Source: Bipolaris cookei (taxonomy: Eukaryota > Ascomycota > Dothideomycetes > Pleosporales > Pleosporaceae). From it: a stretch of DNA of 64,000 bases. Each line of letters opens with the position of its first letter. Within the stretch, counting starts at the first letter, position 1. Made by a program: the position numbers and the translations under genes. Positions 44,757-55,959 of this stretch are shown piece after piece. The notes below the pieces were generated by a model. It ran no database searches, had not been told where the DNA came from, and saw only the letters and a list, made by a program, of their open reading frames with translations. The stretch spans positions 421,159-485,158 of the forward strand of contig NRSV01000003.1 in assembly GCA_002286855.1 (NCBI GenBank), given 5' to 3'.

Positions 44757-45123
44757 ACGTCAGCGCAGAGAAACTGCCGGGATGCACACTTCTCATCTTA
44801 AGTTGACCCTTCAAGTACGCAGTCTTGATCTTTGTCATCTTGGCTTTCTTTTTAGCCCAGCAAGTTGTGTAGGAGTCTATATTGTCGCGGAAAAACAAAG
44901 GGGTATCAGAGGAGAGTTAATGGACGGCAGTGACAGAATGAGCGACAACGTGGTCAACAACACGCCTTTCAGCATTGGAAGCTGATGCAATGGAAGAGAA
45001 AAAACTGCAAAATAGATGCAAGCTGAACCTGTCAATGTATAGGCATGATAGGCACAGTCCGAGCACCCGAAAGGAAATGTGCCCCGTTACACCGTGCGTC
45101 CCGGCACATAGGGACGGACATTA

Positions 45124-47464
45124 AGTGGTAAGACAGGTAAGAGAGGAGGTTCGTGAGGGTTGACGAAACGAGTATGAGAGTGAGATTTATATATGTTTTA
45201 GACGCATTGTTTCTAGTTCTGTATTCACTGGCATTCTTTTATGTAGTGGGGTGTCACCTTCTTAGCGAGAGACCAGGCTACGTGATTACCGCCTAGCAGT
45301 GATTATTGCCTTCTGACATGGATGTCGGTTGGCATTCGCCCTTTCGTCCCTTGTTGGAGCGAGAGTCTTTCTTGTAATATGCAATCGAATCAACGAGTCA
45401 TCTCCTGTGCGATTCGGGTACTTGAGATACACAAGTGTATTGAAGGAGATCAAATGACATGTATACTTAATTTGTCTCGGTAAATTGGCAGCGTACGATA
45501 AAATTCATAGGCCGAGGTGTATGCGCTGCTGTTGTTTTAGATGATGAGCGTGGAGGTTTCAAACATAATTTTTTTTGCTTTTGCTATATGAAACTGTGCG
45601 AGGTGTGGATGCGCGGGTGATGTAGATTATTTAGATATATTAATACGGGAGGAAGAGATATAGATTGTATGAAGCAAGTGTAAGCCTGTTGACTTTGTGT
45701 TAAAGAGGCGGTATAGAGCTGGATGAAGAAAAGTATTGTTGTGCCAGGCAGTGCTAGAATGGTAGAGGTGCAGTAACTTTACCCTTTTGTTAGTCCTTCC
45801 GCAAAACAACTCTTTCATGTGATAGCTTGTAAGAGATTCATCCAGAGATTATACTAAGTATGCAGTTGTAATAAGTTATAGCGTATTGTGACGTCTGTTT
45901 TTCGTATCGACTACTCAGGGAAAAAAACAAGTCTGATGCTACACTAGCATGACACGGAGAAGCCTTGTTTGAACGCTTAACTCACCAGAGAAGAAAAGGT
46001 AGGAATCTACAGTCGCAAGTAGACCAAGAGTGGACCACGGATGCCAAGAGTGGCGCCATACGGGCTCGGCAGCCCAGGCAGAAGACGTGCAGCGGAGATC
46101 CCGCGGGTCTTGAATTCGTGCATATGCAGCTTTTGTAGGCGAGAACAGGGCGGAAGGAAACCGTGTCGGTAGCCAATGGTCTTTGTTAAAGCTAATTTTT
46201 TTTTCACCAAAATTTCGGGATACTAGTGGTCAATTGACAGGTGGTTCTGGCGGCAAGTTGACTGGGGATATCCGAGGAGAACTTGAGAACTCCTAGGTTG
46301 ACGAGCAGAATGTCTTAGGAATGCGCAGAAATGCAGATCTTGGTTTTTCAGAGCAAGAGTGTAGGGTAGCTTCTCGACATGTAAAGTATACCGAGTATTA
46401 GAATACCAAGGCTATAGGTATACTGCAGTGCTTTATGACGATGGCACATGGTGGGTTTCAAGGAGCCAAGTGACGACAAATAGGCTGCAAGATGCTTCAT
46501 TCTGGGCTGTTTGATGCAGAGTGCTTGGCGTACATTGGACTGAAGCACATGGGCTGATGTCTGTGGTGGGAAATGTGCCTGTCTGGACATGCGCTATGAT
46601 ATACATGTGGTGTGGGTGGGTCAAAAAAAGGCAACGTCTCCTGTAGATTGAGTGGCATCGAGGAGGCGACACAACTAGTTTTAGGGACAAGGCATGTCAT
46701 GGTACATAAGGTAAGCTCACTGGAGACTGCCATGGCGGAGTCCGGAATGCTTAACGGATAGACGGCAAGGCGGAACAACGGGTTTCTGCTGTGGCATCGA
46801 ACCACAGCGTCCAGTACTGTCTTCCTCTCGTGAGTTGTAAGCTTGTAGATTGAATGCATGCTTGAAGGGGGTACTCTGATTGGTGCGCGGACAGGAGTAG
46901 ATTGAGAGACTTGGCGGACTTGGCAGAATGCCTGACAAGCTGCCCCGGGCGCGGCGTGGAGGGCAACGTGCTGGTATCCCCAGCTCTCGTTCGTCCACAC
47001 TCAATCCCTGCCAACCCTCCACTGCCATGGCGTCGCATATCTGCCTCCACTGTGCGCGAGCCTGATGCGGCAGTGGGTCGCGTGCTCTCGCTCACCACCT
47101 TTGGGTCGTCTACATACGCCAATGGCATGCCATTTTGCCATTGTCCACACTCCACAATTCCTGCTAATGAACCCAGAAAAAATACATTCTGTTGGGCAAT
47201 AGACTGTGGCCAGGTCTAATTAGCATGATGCCGTGGCTGGAGCGATCCACTTTGCCTCTCCATCTGATACCCACATGCCGCGGTCTTGTCATTCACTTCC
47301 AGGTATACTGACATGGAATTCATACAGCCAAGTTCCCACACACTCCACAGCAATGCTGTCTATATAAAATCAGTTGCACTCAATCCACCCAGAGGTTCCT
47401 TATCCCGATCACCTCCTCTTGTTCCAGTTCCAAAGACGCAACAGCTTGCCGTCTTTGCCCAACC
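45124..47464. other. Intergenic, right flank of the NLR island and promoter of the phosphate symporter
   Basis: No supported gene in 2.3 kb. Overlapping frames on the minus strand between 46.4 and 47.2 kb show no known domain. The last few hundred bases should include the promoter of the symporter gene. Confidence 0.45.
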
Positions 47465-49318
47465 ATGGCTCCCGCTTTGAAAAAGTACGACTGGATCCTT
47501 GCCATTACCACCATTGCCTTTGTCTTCTCGTCGGCCTCCAACGGCGCCAACGATGTCGCCAACTCCTACGCCACCTCGGTGGCTGCCCGCACACTGAAGA
47601 TGTGGCACGCCGGTATCCTTGCCTCCTTCACAGAGTTCTTCGGTGCCGTCGCACTCGGTGCACGTGTCACTGGTACCATCAAGGGAGGCATCTTTGATCT
47701 CGACACTTTTAAGCCTGCGCCTGCTACGCTCATGCTGGCCATGGGTTGCGCTGAGGTCGGATCTGCTACCTTCCTCACCATCGCCACCTTTATGGGTATG
47801 CCCGTCTCCACTACGCAAACCGTCGTCGGTGCCCTTGCTGGTGCTGGCATTGCTGCTCAATCGCCTCTTAGCTGGGGCTGGAAGAAAGGTTCCATCTCGC
47901 AAATCGCTGCCTCGTGGGTCATTGCGCCATTCATCTCCGCTGGCTTCTCGGCCGCCCTGTTCTTGACTGTCAAGTTTGGTGTGCTCCACCGAAAGGACCC
48001 TCTCAAGTGGGGTCTCCGCTTGATCCCATTTTACCTTGCCTTTACTGCAGGTATTCTCGCTCTGTTCATCATTGACGAGATTCCAAACGGCAAGAGCCTC
48101 GAGGAAATGGGCCCCGGCATGGCCTGTGGTATCATCCTCGGTGTCTTCTTTGGTATTCTCGCCACTGGGTACATCTTCTTCGTTCCCTACTTCCATCGCC
48201 GTCTTGTCAAGGGCGACGCTAGAATGAGGATCTGGCACATTCCCCTTGGTCCTCTTCTCTACCGCGAGAACCCTCCAATCTACTTCCCCGGCAAGGGAGA
48301 CCAGGTTGTCACCGACTACTATGCCAAGGCAGCTCCCGCAGACAGCCTGGCTATCCAAGACAAACTCAAAGGTGAAAAGGAAAATGCTCGTCCCACTTCT
48401 TCCGATAACCGGCCTGCTGGTAATGGTGACAGCATTGATGTTGAGCGTGCTGGCCGCGGTCTTTCCAACCCCCTCCCCCCTAGCGAAGGTCCTGTCGTTC
48501 ACCTTGTTCCCGCCACACCCGAGCCAGAGGAGCGCTGGTTGGAGCCTGTCAAGCACCTGCCTTTCTACTCTCCCAAGAAGATAGTCAACTGGTCCAAATT
48601 CATTCTTCTTCAGGGTGTTTCTCGCGATGTCGTTTCCCAGAAGGGTAAGTTACGTTATTTCTGCTTACCACTCGATCATGTCTAATATACCTGTTTAGAT
48701 CTCGGTGCAATCCACGCACGCGCAATCGTCTACGACAACCGCGTTGAGCATCTCTGGACTTACGCCCAAGTTGCCTCCGCCATGATGATGTCCATTGCCC
48801 ATGGTTCCAACGATGGTAAGTTAACAACCCATTCCCGTTTCCCACATGTATGGGCCAGCTCATAACTCATACCCCTCACAGTTGCCAACGCAGTCGGTCC
48901 CTGGGTAGGCTCCTACAACACCTACACCACCGGCACCGTCACCAAGGAAGCCGACACCCCCATCTGGATCCTTGTCGTCGCCGGTCTCCTCCTCGGCCTC
49001 GGCTTCTGGTTCTACGGCTATCACATTATACGGGCCCTCGGCAACAAGATCACTCAAGTCTCGCCTACCCGTGGTTTCTCCATGGAACTTGGTGCCGCCA
49101 TTACCGTCCTGCTAGCTTCTCGTCTCGCTCTTCCCGTTTCCACAACGCAGTGTCTGACTGGTGCTACTATCGGTGTTGCCCTGTGCAACTTTGACATGAA
49201 GGCTGTGAACTGGAGACAAGTCGGTTTTATCTTTTCTGGATGGATTATTACCCTGCCTGCTGCGGGTATGATTTCGGGTCTTATGATGGCTATGGCGCTG
49301 AATACGCCACATTTCTAG
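47465..49318 (+). CDS. PHO-4/PHO89-type phosphate:sodium symporter
   Basis: Three exons, 47465-48644, 48699-48815 and 48882-49318, with introns of 54 and 66 nt, encode 577 residues. The two halves of the PiT family each carry the signature: GANDVANSYATSVAAR near residue 28 and GSNDVANAVGPWVGS across the second splice junction. About 10-12 hydrophobic segments surround a large cytosolic loop (about residues 270-390) that is rich in charged residues and Pro. These plasma-membrane transporters take up phosphate with sodium, mostly at alkaline pH, and are usually induced by phosphate shortage; no regulatory site was confirmed here. Confidence 0.95.
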
Positions 49319-49783
49319 CCGTGTTTAAATATTTTTTCCCCTCTTTTTTATAGACTTTTCCTTTTTCTCTAAAACCAGGATTCTTAGCGAGGGCGACATG
49401 TGGATAGGTGTCTGGATGGCCCTTTTGATACGGACAAAATGGGGTGTCTGTAAGATATTAGGACACGCGGTATGATTTTAATCGGGTATCACGTACTCCA
49501 AAAGTACTACAACGAATAGACTCGTAATGACCAACACCAAAATTTCAAACTGCTTCGGACCCCTTGGTTAATGCTATGAATGTATTTTCATTTACGATAA
49601 CGAGATATTTATACATAATAATGACTCCTGAGCCAGAAACAAATACAGAAGCCAGAGTGGTGTAGATCCAACGACGCGTAGATACAACAGCCGGAACCAG
49701 AAAAAACGAATCAAGGAAAAGAAAGATTTACAAAAGATGCAAATAGCAAGACCCCCTCCCCTCTTCACCTTTTGAAACAACCC
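49319..49783. other. Spacer between convergent genes
   Basis: Contains the 3' ends of the symporter gene and the large minus-strand gene; nothing else seen. Confidence 0.4.
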
Positions 49784-52700
49784 CTAAGCAACAACCTCCC
49801 CCAAAACACCAACAACATAACACACAGCCGCCGCCCAAATTGCCGTCTTGACAATCCCGGCACCACGTCCCTTCTTCCTCCTCTCACTCCCCGCCGTTGA
49901 GCCCTTCGCACTCTCCTCCCCATCGGCACCAGAGCCCAGCACCACCCGCTCCGCCGCGCGTCTCCGCTCCTCAAACTCCTTTTCAAGCTGCTCGCGATTC
50001 TCCTCAGGTCCAACATATCCCGTTGGCGAAAGACGCGTGGTACCATCGATTGGATTCACGATTCCTGCGCGCCGGACATCCGCTTCATCTGCGATTGCAC
50101 TCTCTGCAGTATCACTATGCTCCGGTGCGTGTAGGGGTTTGGGGACTGGGGTGGGTGTGTTGCGTAGGATGAGCATATCTGGTTTTGCGGTTACGATTTC
50201 CCAGTCTGGAGTTATGTGGGGAATAAATTTTGAGGGGGAGGAGAGGGCTGCGAGGGCGGTGTGAAGGGGGATTGTGGGGGAGGGGTCGCGGGGTGGAGGG
50301 GAGGTAGAGGTTGTGAGGGTGAGGGTGTTGGTTTCTGCGTTGTGGATTAGAATGGTGTAGTGGGTTGGGAGGTCAGCGTTTGAGATGGGGGATGAAGTCG
50401 CTATTGGAAAGACCTCAGTGGCGGATTCTGGGGATGTTTGGCTTCGTTGTAGTGCTGGAGTAAAGACTTCGGTCGAGGCCTCAGCTCGCGCGTTGGTAGC
50501 CTCAATCTCTGCGGCTTGTGAAGTGGTGACTTCAGTCTCGGGCTCCTGAGTGGTAACGACCCGTTGAGGAGTCTCCTCACTGACCGTAGGGTCGTCTTTC
50601 AACATCTCAAACTTCTCGACAACATTCTTTTGGTCATGTTTTACTTCATCAGCAGTGTCAAGCTGCTGGTGGTCAACAGCAATTGGCACATAAGTATCTT
50701 CGTAAGTCTTTTGCACTTCATCAACAAGCTCAGCATCTTCGTACTTCTGTCCCACTTCCTCGGGTTTGGATGCTTCAATCCTTGAAGGCAATCCACTGCC
50801 CAAGCTCTCCAGTACCGGTCCGAAGGGCCTGTAGAGGCTGTGATCAAGCGGGCTACGCTCTTCAAATAACTTCTTCGCAATGGCCTTTGGCTCACGCACA
50901 TACCCATCGTCTGACAGTCCGCGCATTGCTGACTTTTGTGCATCAACCTCGTTGGCCAGGTGTTCTTCAGCCGCTATTCTAGCACGAAGCTGGGCTTTGT
51001 CGATCTTGGTCGTACTGGGAGACACTTCTGAATGAAACACCTGCCCATGCTCACTTGGCGTATTCAGGATGGTTTGGCCCATAAATTCGGCCTTCTCCAC
51101 AGTCTGTGGTACTACCCCGTACACCAACATAGCACGGTCTACTAATCGAGACAGAGCCATTTGAGTATCTCTCAGCGTCAGTAAGCTATTAGCCACAGCC
51201 TTGTAGTTTACCAGCATGCTTCGGTCGATTTCCGGATCCTCGAGACGAGCTTGCAGACTCCATATCAAATAACGTGTAAGATGAGCGTTTTTCTGGATGA
51301 TCTTCGCTGACATGCCGAGTCGTTGCTTGAAAGCCAAGGGGGGATACTTGGCAACTTCGGATTTGCTGATTTCCTCCAAAGCCGTGTAAGCCTTGTTCAG
51401 ATCATTGTCCGTGTCTTGATACTTTAAACGCAGGGATTGTATCGCTCGGACCTTCTTAGGCGTCAACGAGTGCATCTTGCCGCTACCTGAGCGTTGTCGC
51501 AGCGCATGGATTGCAGAGTCCAAGACGTCTTCGTCAGCTTTCATGCGCTTTAACAGTGCTTTGGATGCAGGAATATCTGTCTCTAAATCCTCGATGACTT
51601 CTCGCATGGTTGAGCGTCCCTTGCGAATACGCTGGAGCACTTTGTCGAAGAACAAGCGGATCTTCTTTGCGTCTGCTTCTTCTGTCGGATCTTGCCAGAA
51701 GTAGTTGGAGAATATAGCACCGCTCTGCTCAAGCCAAGATTTCATACGCTCAATACTAGACTCCATTTGGGCCTCGTTTGCCAGTGTCGGTGTCTGATCA
51801 GTTTTTGTAGCCGACTGAGGTTCACCCATCTCCTTCGGCTCTTCTGACATCTGCATTTTACGCTCTATGCGGCGAACAAGTTGATCGTTAATGATCTTGG
51901 ATTCAATCATCGGGTCGACTTCTTTAGTCTCGATGTGTGCTTCAGCAAAAGACTTTTCTAGGTTTTCTCGTTCTGTTTTCCTTTGTTCTTCGCTCAGGAT
52001 TTTACTCTTCTTCGTACCCATTGACGCGCGGATCTCAGCTGCACTCAAGAAGTCAATGTCCTCTTCAGGCAGCTGACTGAGTGTCTCTGATGTTGACTTA
52101 GTAGGTGTAGTGTAGCCTTTCAATGAATCGATGTATTCGTTGAGCGAGGGCCTTTGTTCTTGGTGCACATCTGTGACAAGAACAACTTGCTTCGCTTGTG
52201 GCGCTGGAGAATGCTCCTCTATGACTGCAGTCGGTGGCATAGTTTCGGTTTCTTTGACGACTGGCAGGATACTTGAGGGCTCATTGTTTGCATCTTTCCT
52301 CATTTCATCGTCTCGCAATAGACGCCTCTGTAGCGCGGTTTCCTTCCAAGTAGAGAGCTTAGGAGTGTCAACATTTGATTCCCCCTGTCGAGGCTTTTCT
52401 GAAAGAAGCCCATTCATGAAAGAAGCCCCTTGGTATGTTTTAGGCCTGCTCAATTTCTCGATCTTGCCTATGGCATCCGAATTCGACTTTGTTATGTAAT
52501 CGCTGAAGGACTGTGTACTCTTCGGTGGTGTCGGAGGCGATGATTCGAAAGTGTAAGATGTATTTGATGTGGAAGTGGAAGATTGGGGCTTGGAATTGGG
52601 TTCGGCACTTGGCTCTATACTTTCTCCAATGACTGTAACATGAGGTTGCTCACTCGGCCTTCTCAGGTCCGAGGGTGAAACGATAGCACGGGTATCGTCG

Positions 52701-53200
52701 CCGCCGATTCGCGTGGCCCTGAAGGAAGGCTGCGGAAAATAGGATTCCCTTTCTTGGAATGTGTCTGAACCATTACAGTCTACGTCTTCTTTCTTCGCAT
52801 TTCCCTTCGAGAAGTTCATGTCTTTGTCGCTTTTTGGTTGTGGGGTGGCATCTCCGCAGTCGTTCATCTCCCTCAGCATCCATTTGGGAAACGAGTTGCT
52901 AATCCACTCCCAATCTTTTAATCCCTTTCCACTCAGCATACTATTGCTCGCACCAAAGAGAGCTTGATATGGATCCTCCATCAACTTTTTTCGCCACCGC
53001 TGGTAGTGTTGCAATTGTGTCCACTCGAGATTGGACATGCCCGGTGGGCGATTGGTGCCCCTATCGTCTCCGTATTGGGCATTTTGCGATGGTGTGCGAG
53101 AGAAGCCTCGGATACAAAGAGCAGCCTCGTGGGAGCGGAGTCGACGTTGCGCGTAGCGCTGGACAGGGGAGATGGCCGAGTCGCGACGCCACCAAGTCAT
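49784..53200 (-). CDS. Large protein of unknown function, probably mitochondrial and membrane-anchored
   Basis: A single-exon frame of 1138 residues that I do not recognise. The first 45 residues are Arg/Ser/Ala-rich with few acids (RRDSAISPVQRYAQRRLRS, then IRGFSRTPS), a likely mitochondrial presequence. Next comes a short Trp-rich region (LEWTQLQHYQRWRKK, DWEWISNSFPKWML). Long Ser/Thr/Glu-rich segments and charged helices with coiled-coil character follow (about residues 400-750). A single hydrophobic helix (IWAAAVCYVVGVLGEVV) ends the protein, so it could be tail-anchored. Conserved-looking blocks are the Trp region and a helical block near residues 480-700. Confidence 0.8.
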   Translation of the reverse strand: MTWWRRDSAISPVQRYAQRRLRSHEAALCIRGFSRTPSQNAQYGDDRGTNRPPGMSNLEWTQLQHYQRWRKKLMEDPYQALFGASNSMLSGKGLKDWEWISNSFPKWMLREMNDCGDATPQPKSDKDMNFSKGNAKKEDVDCNGSDTFQERESYFPQPSFRATRIGGDDTRAIVSPSDLRRPSEQPHVTVIGESIEPSAEPNSKPQSSTSTSNTSYTFESSPPTPPKSTQSFSDYITKSNSDAIGKIEKLSRPKTYQGASFMNGLLSEKPRQGESNVDTPKLSTWKETALQRRLLRDDEMRKDANNEPSSILPVVKETETMPPTAVIEEHSPAPQAKQVVLVTDVHQEQRPSLNEYIDSLKGYTTPTKSTSETLSQLPEEDIDFLSAAEIRASMGTKKSKILSEEQRKTERENLEKSFAEAHIETKEVDPMIESKIINDQLVRRIERKMQMSEEPKEMGEPQSATKTDQTPTLANEAQMESSIERMKSWLEQSGAIFSNYFWQDPTEEADAKKIRLFFDKVLQRIRKGRSTMREVIEDLETDIPASKALLKRMKADEDVLDSAIHALRQRSGSGKMHSLTPKKVRAIQSLRLKYQDTDNDLNKAYTALEEISKSEVAKYPPLAFKQRLGMSAKIIQKNAHLTRYLIWSLQARLEDPEIDRSMLVNYKAVANSLLTLRDTQMALSRLVDRAMLVYGVVPQTVEKAEFMGQTILNTPSEHGQVFHSEVSPSTTKIDKAQLRARIAAEEHLANEVDAQKSAMRGLSDDGYVREPKAIAKKLFEERSPLDHSLYRPFGPVLESLGSGLPSRIEASKPEEVGQKYEDAELVDEVQKTYEDTYVPIAVDHQQLDTADEVKHDQKNVVEKFEMLKDDPTVSEETPQRVVTTQEPETEVTTSQAAEIEATNARAEASTEVFTPALQRSQTSPESATEVFPIATSSPISNADLPTHYTILIHNAETNTLTLTTSTSPPPRDPSPTIPLHTALAALSSPSKFIPHITPDWEIVTAKPDMLILRNTPTPVPKPLHAPEHSDTAESAIADEADVRRAGIVNPIDGTTRLSPTGYVGPEENREQLEKEFEERRRAAERVVLGSGADGEESAKGSTAGSERRKKGRGAGIVKTAIWAAAVCYVVGVLGEVVA

Positions 53201-54595
53201 TGTCGAAGTAAATGAGCGAATTTGGCAATGATGAAGATGAACGGTAGTCTGGGGTCTTCACTCTGAACTAATATGTCAGCTTGTATAGCCATAAATTGGA
53301 AGTATAGTTACCGTTGTATCAATCCAAGCTCTACTGCAAGGCACCAGCGGCTCCTTGGAGCAGGGCTGATACAGCGGCCAATGGTCACATGAACTGACGG
53401 ATTAACCCAACGGAGCGAAATAAAGATGGTTACTCCAAACAATCGGGTCTACTTCAGAGTCGATACAAGCATGATATGAGAGAAAAGACTTAAAGAAGAG
53501 CATGGAATCAGGCGACGTGCTTTCAGGGAGCAGTGGCGTCGCCGTATCCCCGCGTAAGCTCCGGGCGGCCGCTTATCATAGTTCGCGGGGTACGTTGGCT
53601 CGCGCATGACCGGGCTTGGTCGCGTCATTATTTGCTAATATTGCCTATTTTATCCCTATACATGAACCCAGATATTCCATCTACTGTTGTCCAGATACTC
53701 GCAGTCAAGTTTTGATCACATTCGTGGGCTTTCAGGGGCTGATGATGAAGTTAGACGTGCAGTCGCGTCGCGCCTTCCCCGCAGCTTCGATAAGGCGATA
53801 AGGCAATAACGCTAGCGAGGCCCGTTAGTGGCGACATCTCCAGTCGGGTTGCGGAGAAGTATTTTCTGTTGAACAACATAGAATTTCAAGGAAACGTCAC
53901 ATAGAAATCTACGCATAAAATATTGAATAAGGGTTCTTGGTCTGCGTCTTTGGTCTCCGAGCTAGTACCAAGCAGCAGACGGAGCGAAGACTCAAATTAC
54001 TTGGGATGATAGGGATACGCATGGAGAAGCCTGCATACCTGCTGCAAATAGAACTTGGAAACTCTGCACTTGCTCTAAAAAGAAGTAATAGGATGTATCT
54101 GGTATACACACTATAAATAAGAATGTGAAAACTTTAGAAAATTCAAACTACGTAGTTGTTTCCGTAGGCGGGCGCCTGATGACAAAGATGCGAGTAGATG
54201 CTGTGATCAAACCCTAATTAATATTAAGCCTATGGTCAATCGCCCATTGACACGAGCAGGTTTGTTAAATGTGCAAGCAACGTGTTCTAGATCTACAAAG
54301 CAAGATTATTAGATAAACCACTCGAAAGCAGTTTAATCGACACCCTGGCCATCTCGTCGAAGAACCTGTTGATTCTTGATACCAACCTATCAAATTTCGA
54401 GTACATAAAACTGCAAGCGAGGCTTGGTTAGTATCTAATGCATTAGGTACATGAGCTAATTGTATAACCCTAACTATCTACAAGTGATATGAACAAGGAC
54501 GCCTTCCCAATGCCAAATCATTACTTGCCAAATGTGCACAATCAAGTCCAGCAAAAGCTACACGGAAACTGCGCTCCAGAAAAATTTTCGCCGCC
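53201..54595. other. Intergenic, no gene recognised
   Basis: AT-leaning spacer of 1.4 kb. No supported coding frame, repeat or RNA gene. Confidence 0.4.
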
Positions 54596-55959
54596 TCAAT
54601 CCACCTGATTCTCCAACAACCTCCTCTCTTCATCTTCAACCTGCTTCCCCTTGACCTCTCCCTTACTCGCTTCCTTCTGCAAACTGACTGCAACCGCTGC
54701 CGCGATGATAAGTACTGCGCCTACTAGACTTTCTACAGGCGGCGTAGTACCCCAGATGACTCGCTCTACCACAAGGGCGAATACTAGTTGTAGATATGTC
54801 AAATTAGTAGCTCGGCCACCTTTTTCCCTTTGCAAACCCTCAGTAAGCAAAAACTGTAGCAAAAAGCCAAACACGCCAATGATGGCGATGAATCCCCATT
54901 GCAGGATAGTAGTAGGTAGAACGAAATGCAAATCTGGGTGTACCAGGATAATGATGAACGAAGCCAGCGTCGCAATGATGGAAAAGTAATTGACCGACAC
55001 AAGGGAGTGTGCGCGTTTTCCTATAACGCGAATCGTAGCGTAGGCTGTGCTGGCCCCTAGAGTGCCAACTATGGCAACCAGGATGGCGAGAGCGCGCTGT
55101 TCGGGACTGACGGAGGGGATTGGAGCTTTTGGTTCATCGGAAGAAGGGCGGTGAGTCTGCGGGAATAACCAGGGCGGACGAGCCACGAAGAGGACGCCCG
55201 TGAAGGCGACGAGGCTGCAGAGGGCTTCTTTCCATGTAAAGGGCTCGCGAAGCCATAGGAAACAGACTATAGCTGTCGTGGTAGGAATGATGAAAGTAAT
55301 TACAGTGGCATCGGCGATTTCCAGCCATGATAGAGAGTCTGAAGATAGTGTCAGTTATTTAGTCTTCTTTTTCTCTCTTCTTTTTGTATGTGTGTTCGCT
55401 TTGCTAGAAATAGATGACTGGGGAGGCGCAGGAAGGATGAGATATAGACTGACAATATAATCCAAACAAGCCGAAGAAACCTGCTGTTCCACGTAGCACC
55501 AATAGCCATCGGATGCCTCTCTGTCCAAAAGGAAAGTCAGGTATGCTCTTGTACCAAGAGTATATCGAGCAAATGATACTCGTACACAACATGCGGATGA
55601 AGATGATCTGCAACGCATGAAATTTTATACTAGGGTCGTTTGCCAGCAACTTTGCCGCTATGTTCATCTGCGTTATGGTCGGTTAATCAAGACATGTCCG
55701 AGACAGAAGGTGAAGACGTAGAACTTACGACGGATCCGCATGTTTGAGCAAGAAAGACGAGAAAAAGACCAAAGTTTCGATCGTAGAAACTTTTTAATTT
55801 TGATCCTGCTCTTTCTAATAGTGGTGCATCCTGCCTCGCGGAGCTCGCATCTTCATGAGGGTGAGTTGACGATGCAGGCGCTGGTAATGTGTCCGAAGCA
55901 AAGGGCGCCTGGGCACGTTCAGTCGCCGGAGGCACGTCTTGTATCGTGCCGTATGACAT
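54596..55959 (-). CDS. EamA/DMT-superfamily membrane transporter
   Basis: Three exons on the minus strand, 55959-55729, 55667-55454 and 55338-54596, with introns of 61 and 115 nt, encode 395 residues. I chose ATG 55959 (MSYGTIQDVPPATE); an in-frame ATG 32 codons upstream exists but its extra residues look unstructured. A hydrophilic N-terminus of about 60 residues precedes some ten hydrophobic segments in two EamA repeats, with IRMLCTSIICSIYSWYK, LRGTAGFFGLFGLYYSL and LEIADATVITFI in the first, and VNYFSIIATLASFIIIL in the second. The layout matches SLC35G-like / DUF6 permeases. The substrate is not predictable. Confidence 0.88.

Larger units (their letters stand above)
38010..45123 (+). mobile_element. 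Island with long inverted repeats carrying an NLR gene
   Basis: The outer ends read TAATGTCCRTCCCTAYGTGCC inward on both sides in inverted orientation, within the two arms 38010-40290 and 43770-45123. After removing later insertions (Tc1-like copy 3 from the left arm, a LINE from the right arm) each arm is about 500 bp and the pair aligns by eye over its length, differing mainly by transitions. The interior, about 40.3-43.8 kb, contains only the NLR gene. The flanks AAGTACT and AAGTGGT (5 of 7 matching) are a weak candidate target duplication. No transposase is present. Reconstructed size without insertions is about 4.5 kb. The alternative is two copies of one repeat in opposite orientation. 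Confidence 0.65.
43770..45123 (-). repeat. Right arm of the long inverted repeat (interrupted by a LINE)
   Basis: Arm sequence is about 43770-43935 plus 44757-45123. The LINE sits between duplicated copies of ACGTCMGCGCAGAG. The left arm shows the uninterrupted form CTCGCTGGCGACAAGATCG. Differences between arms are mostly C/T and G/A. Confidence 0.75.

Noticed and set aside
46433..47155. Overlapping minus-strand frames upstream of the symporter
   Set aside because: Three frames overlap and none has a domain, signal peptide or splice link.
47360..48556. 398-residue minus-strand frame opposite the phosphate symporter
   Set aside because: It is a shadow of a GC-rich coding exon; the plus strand has the family signatures and clean introns.
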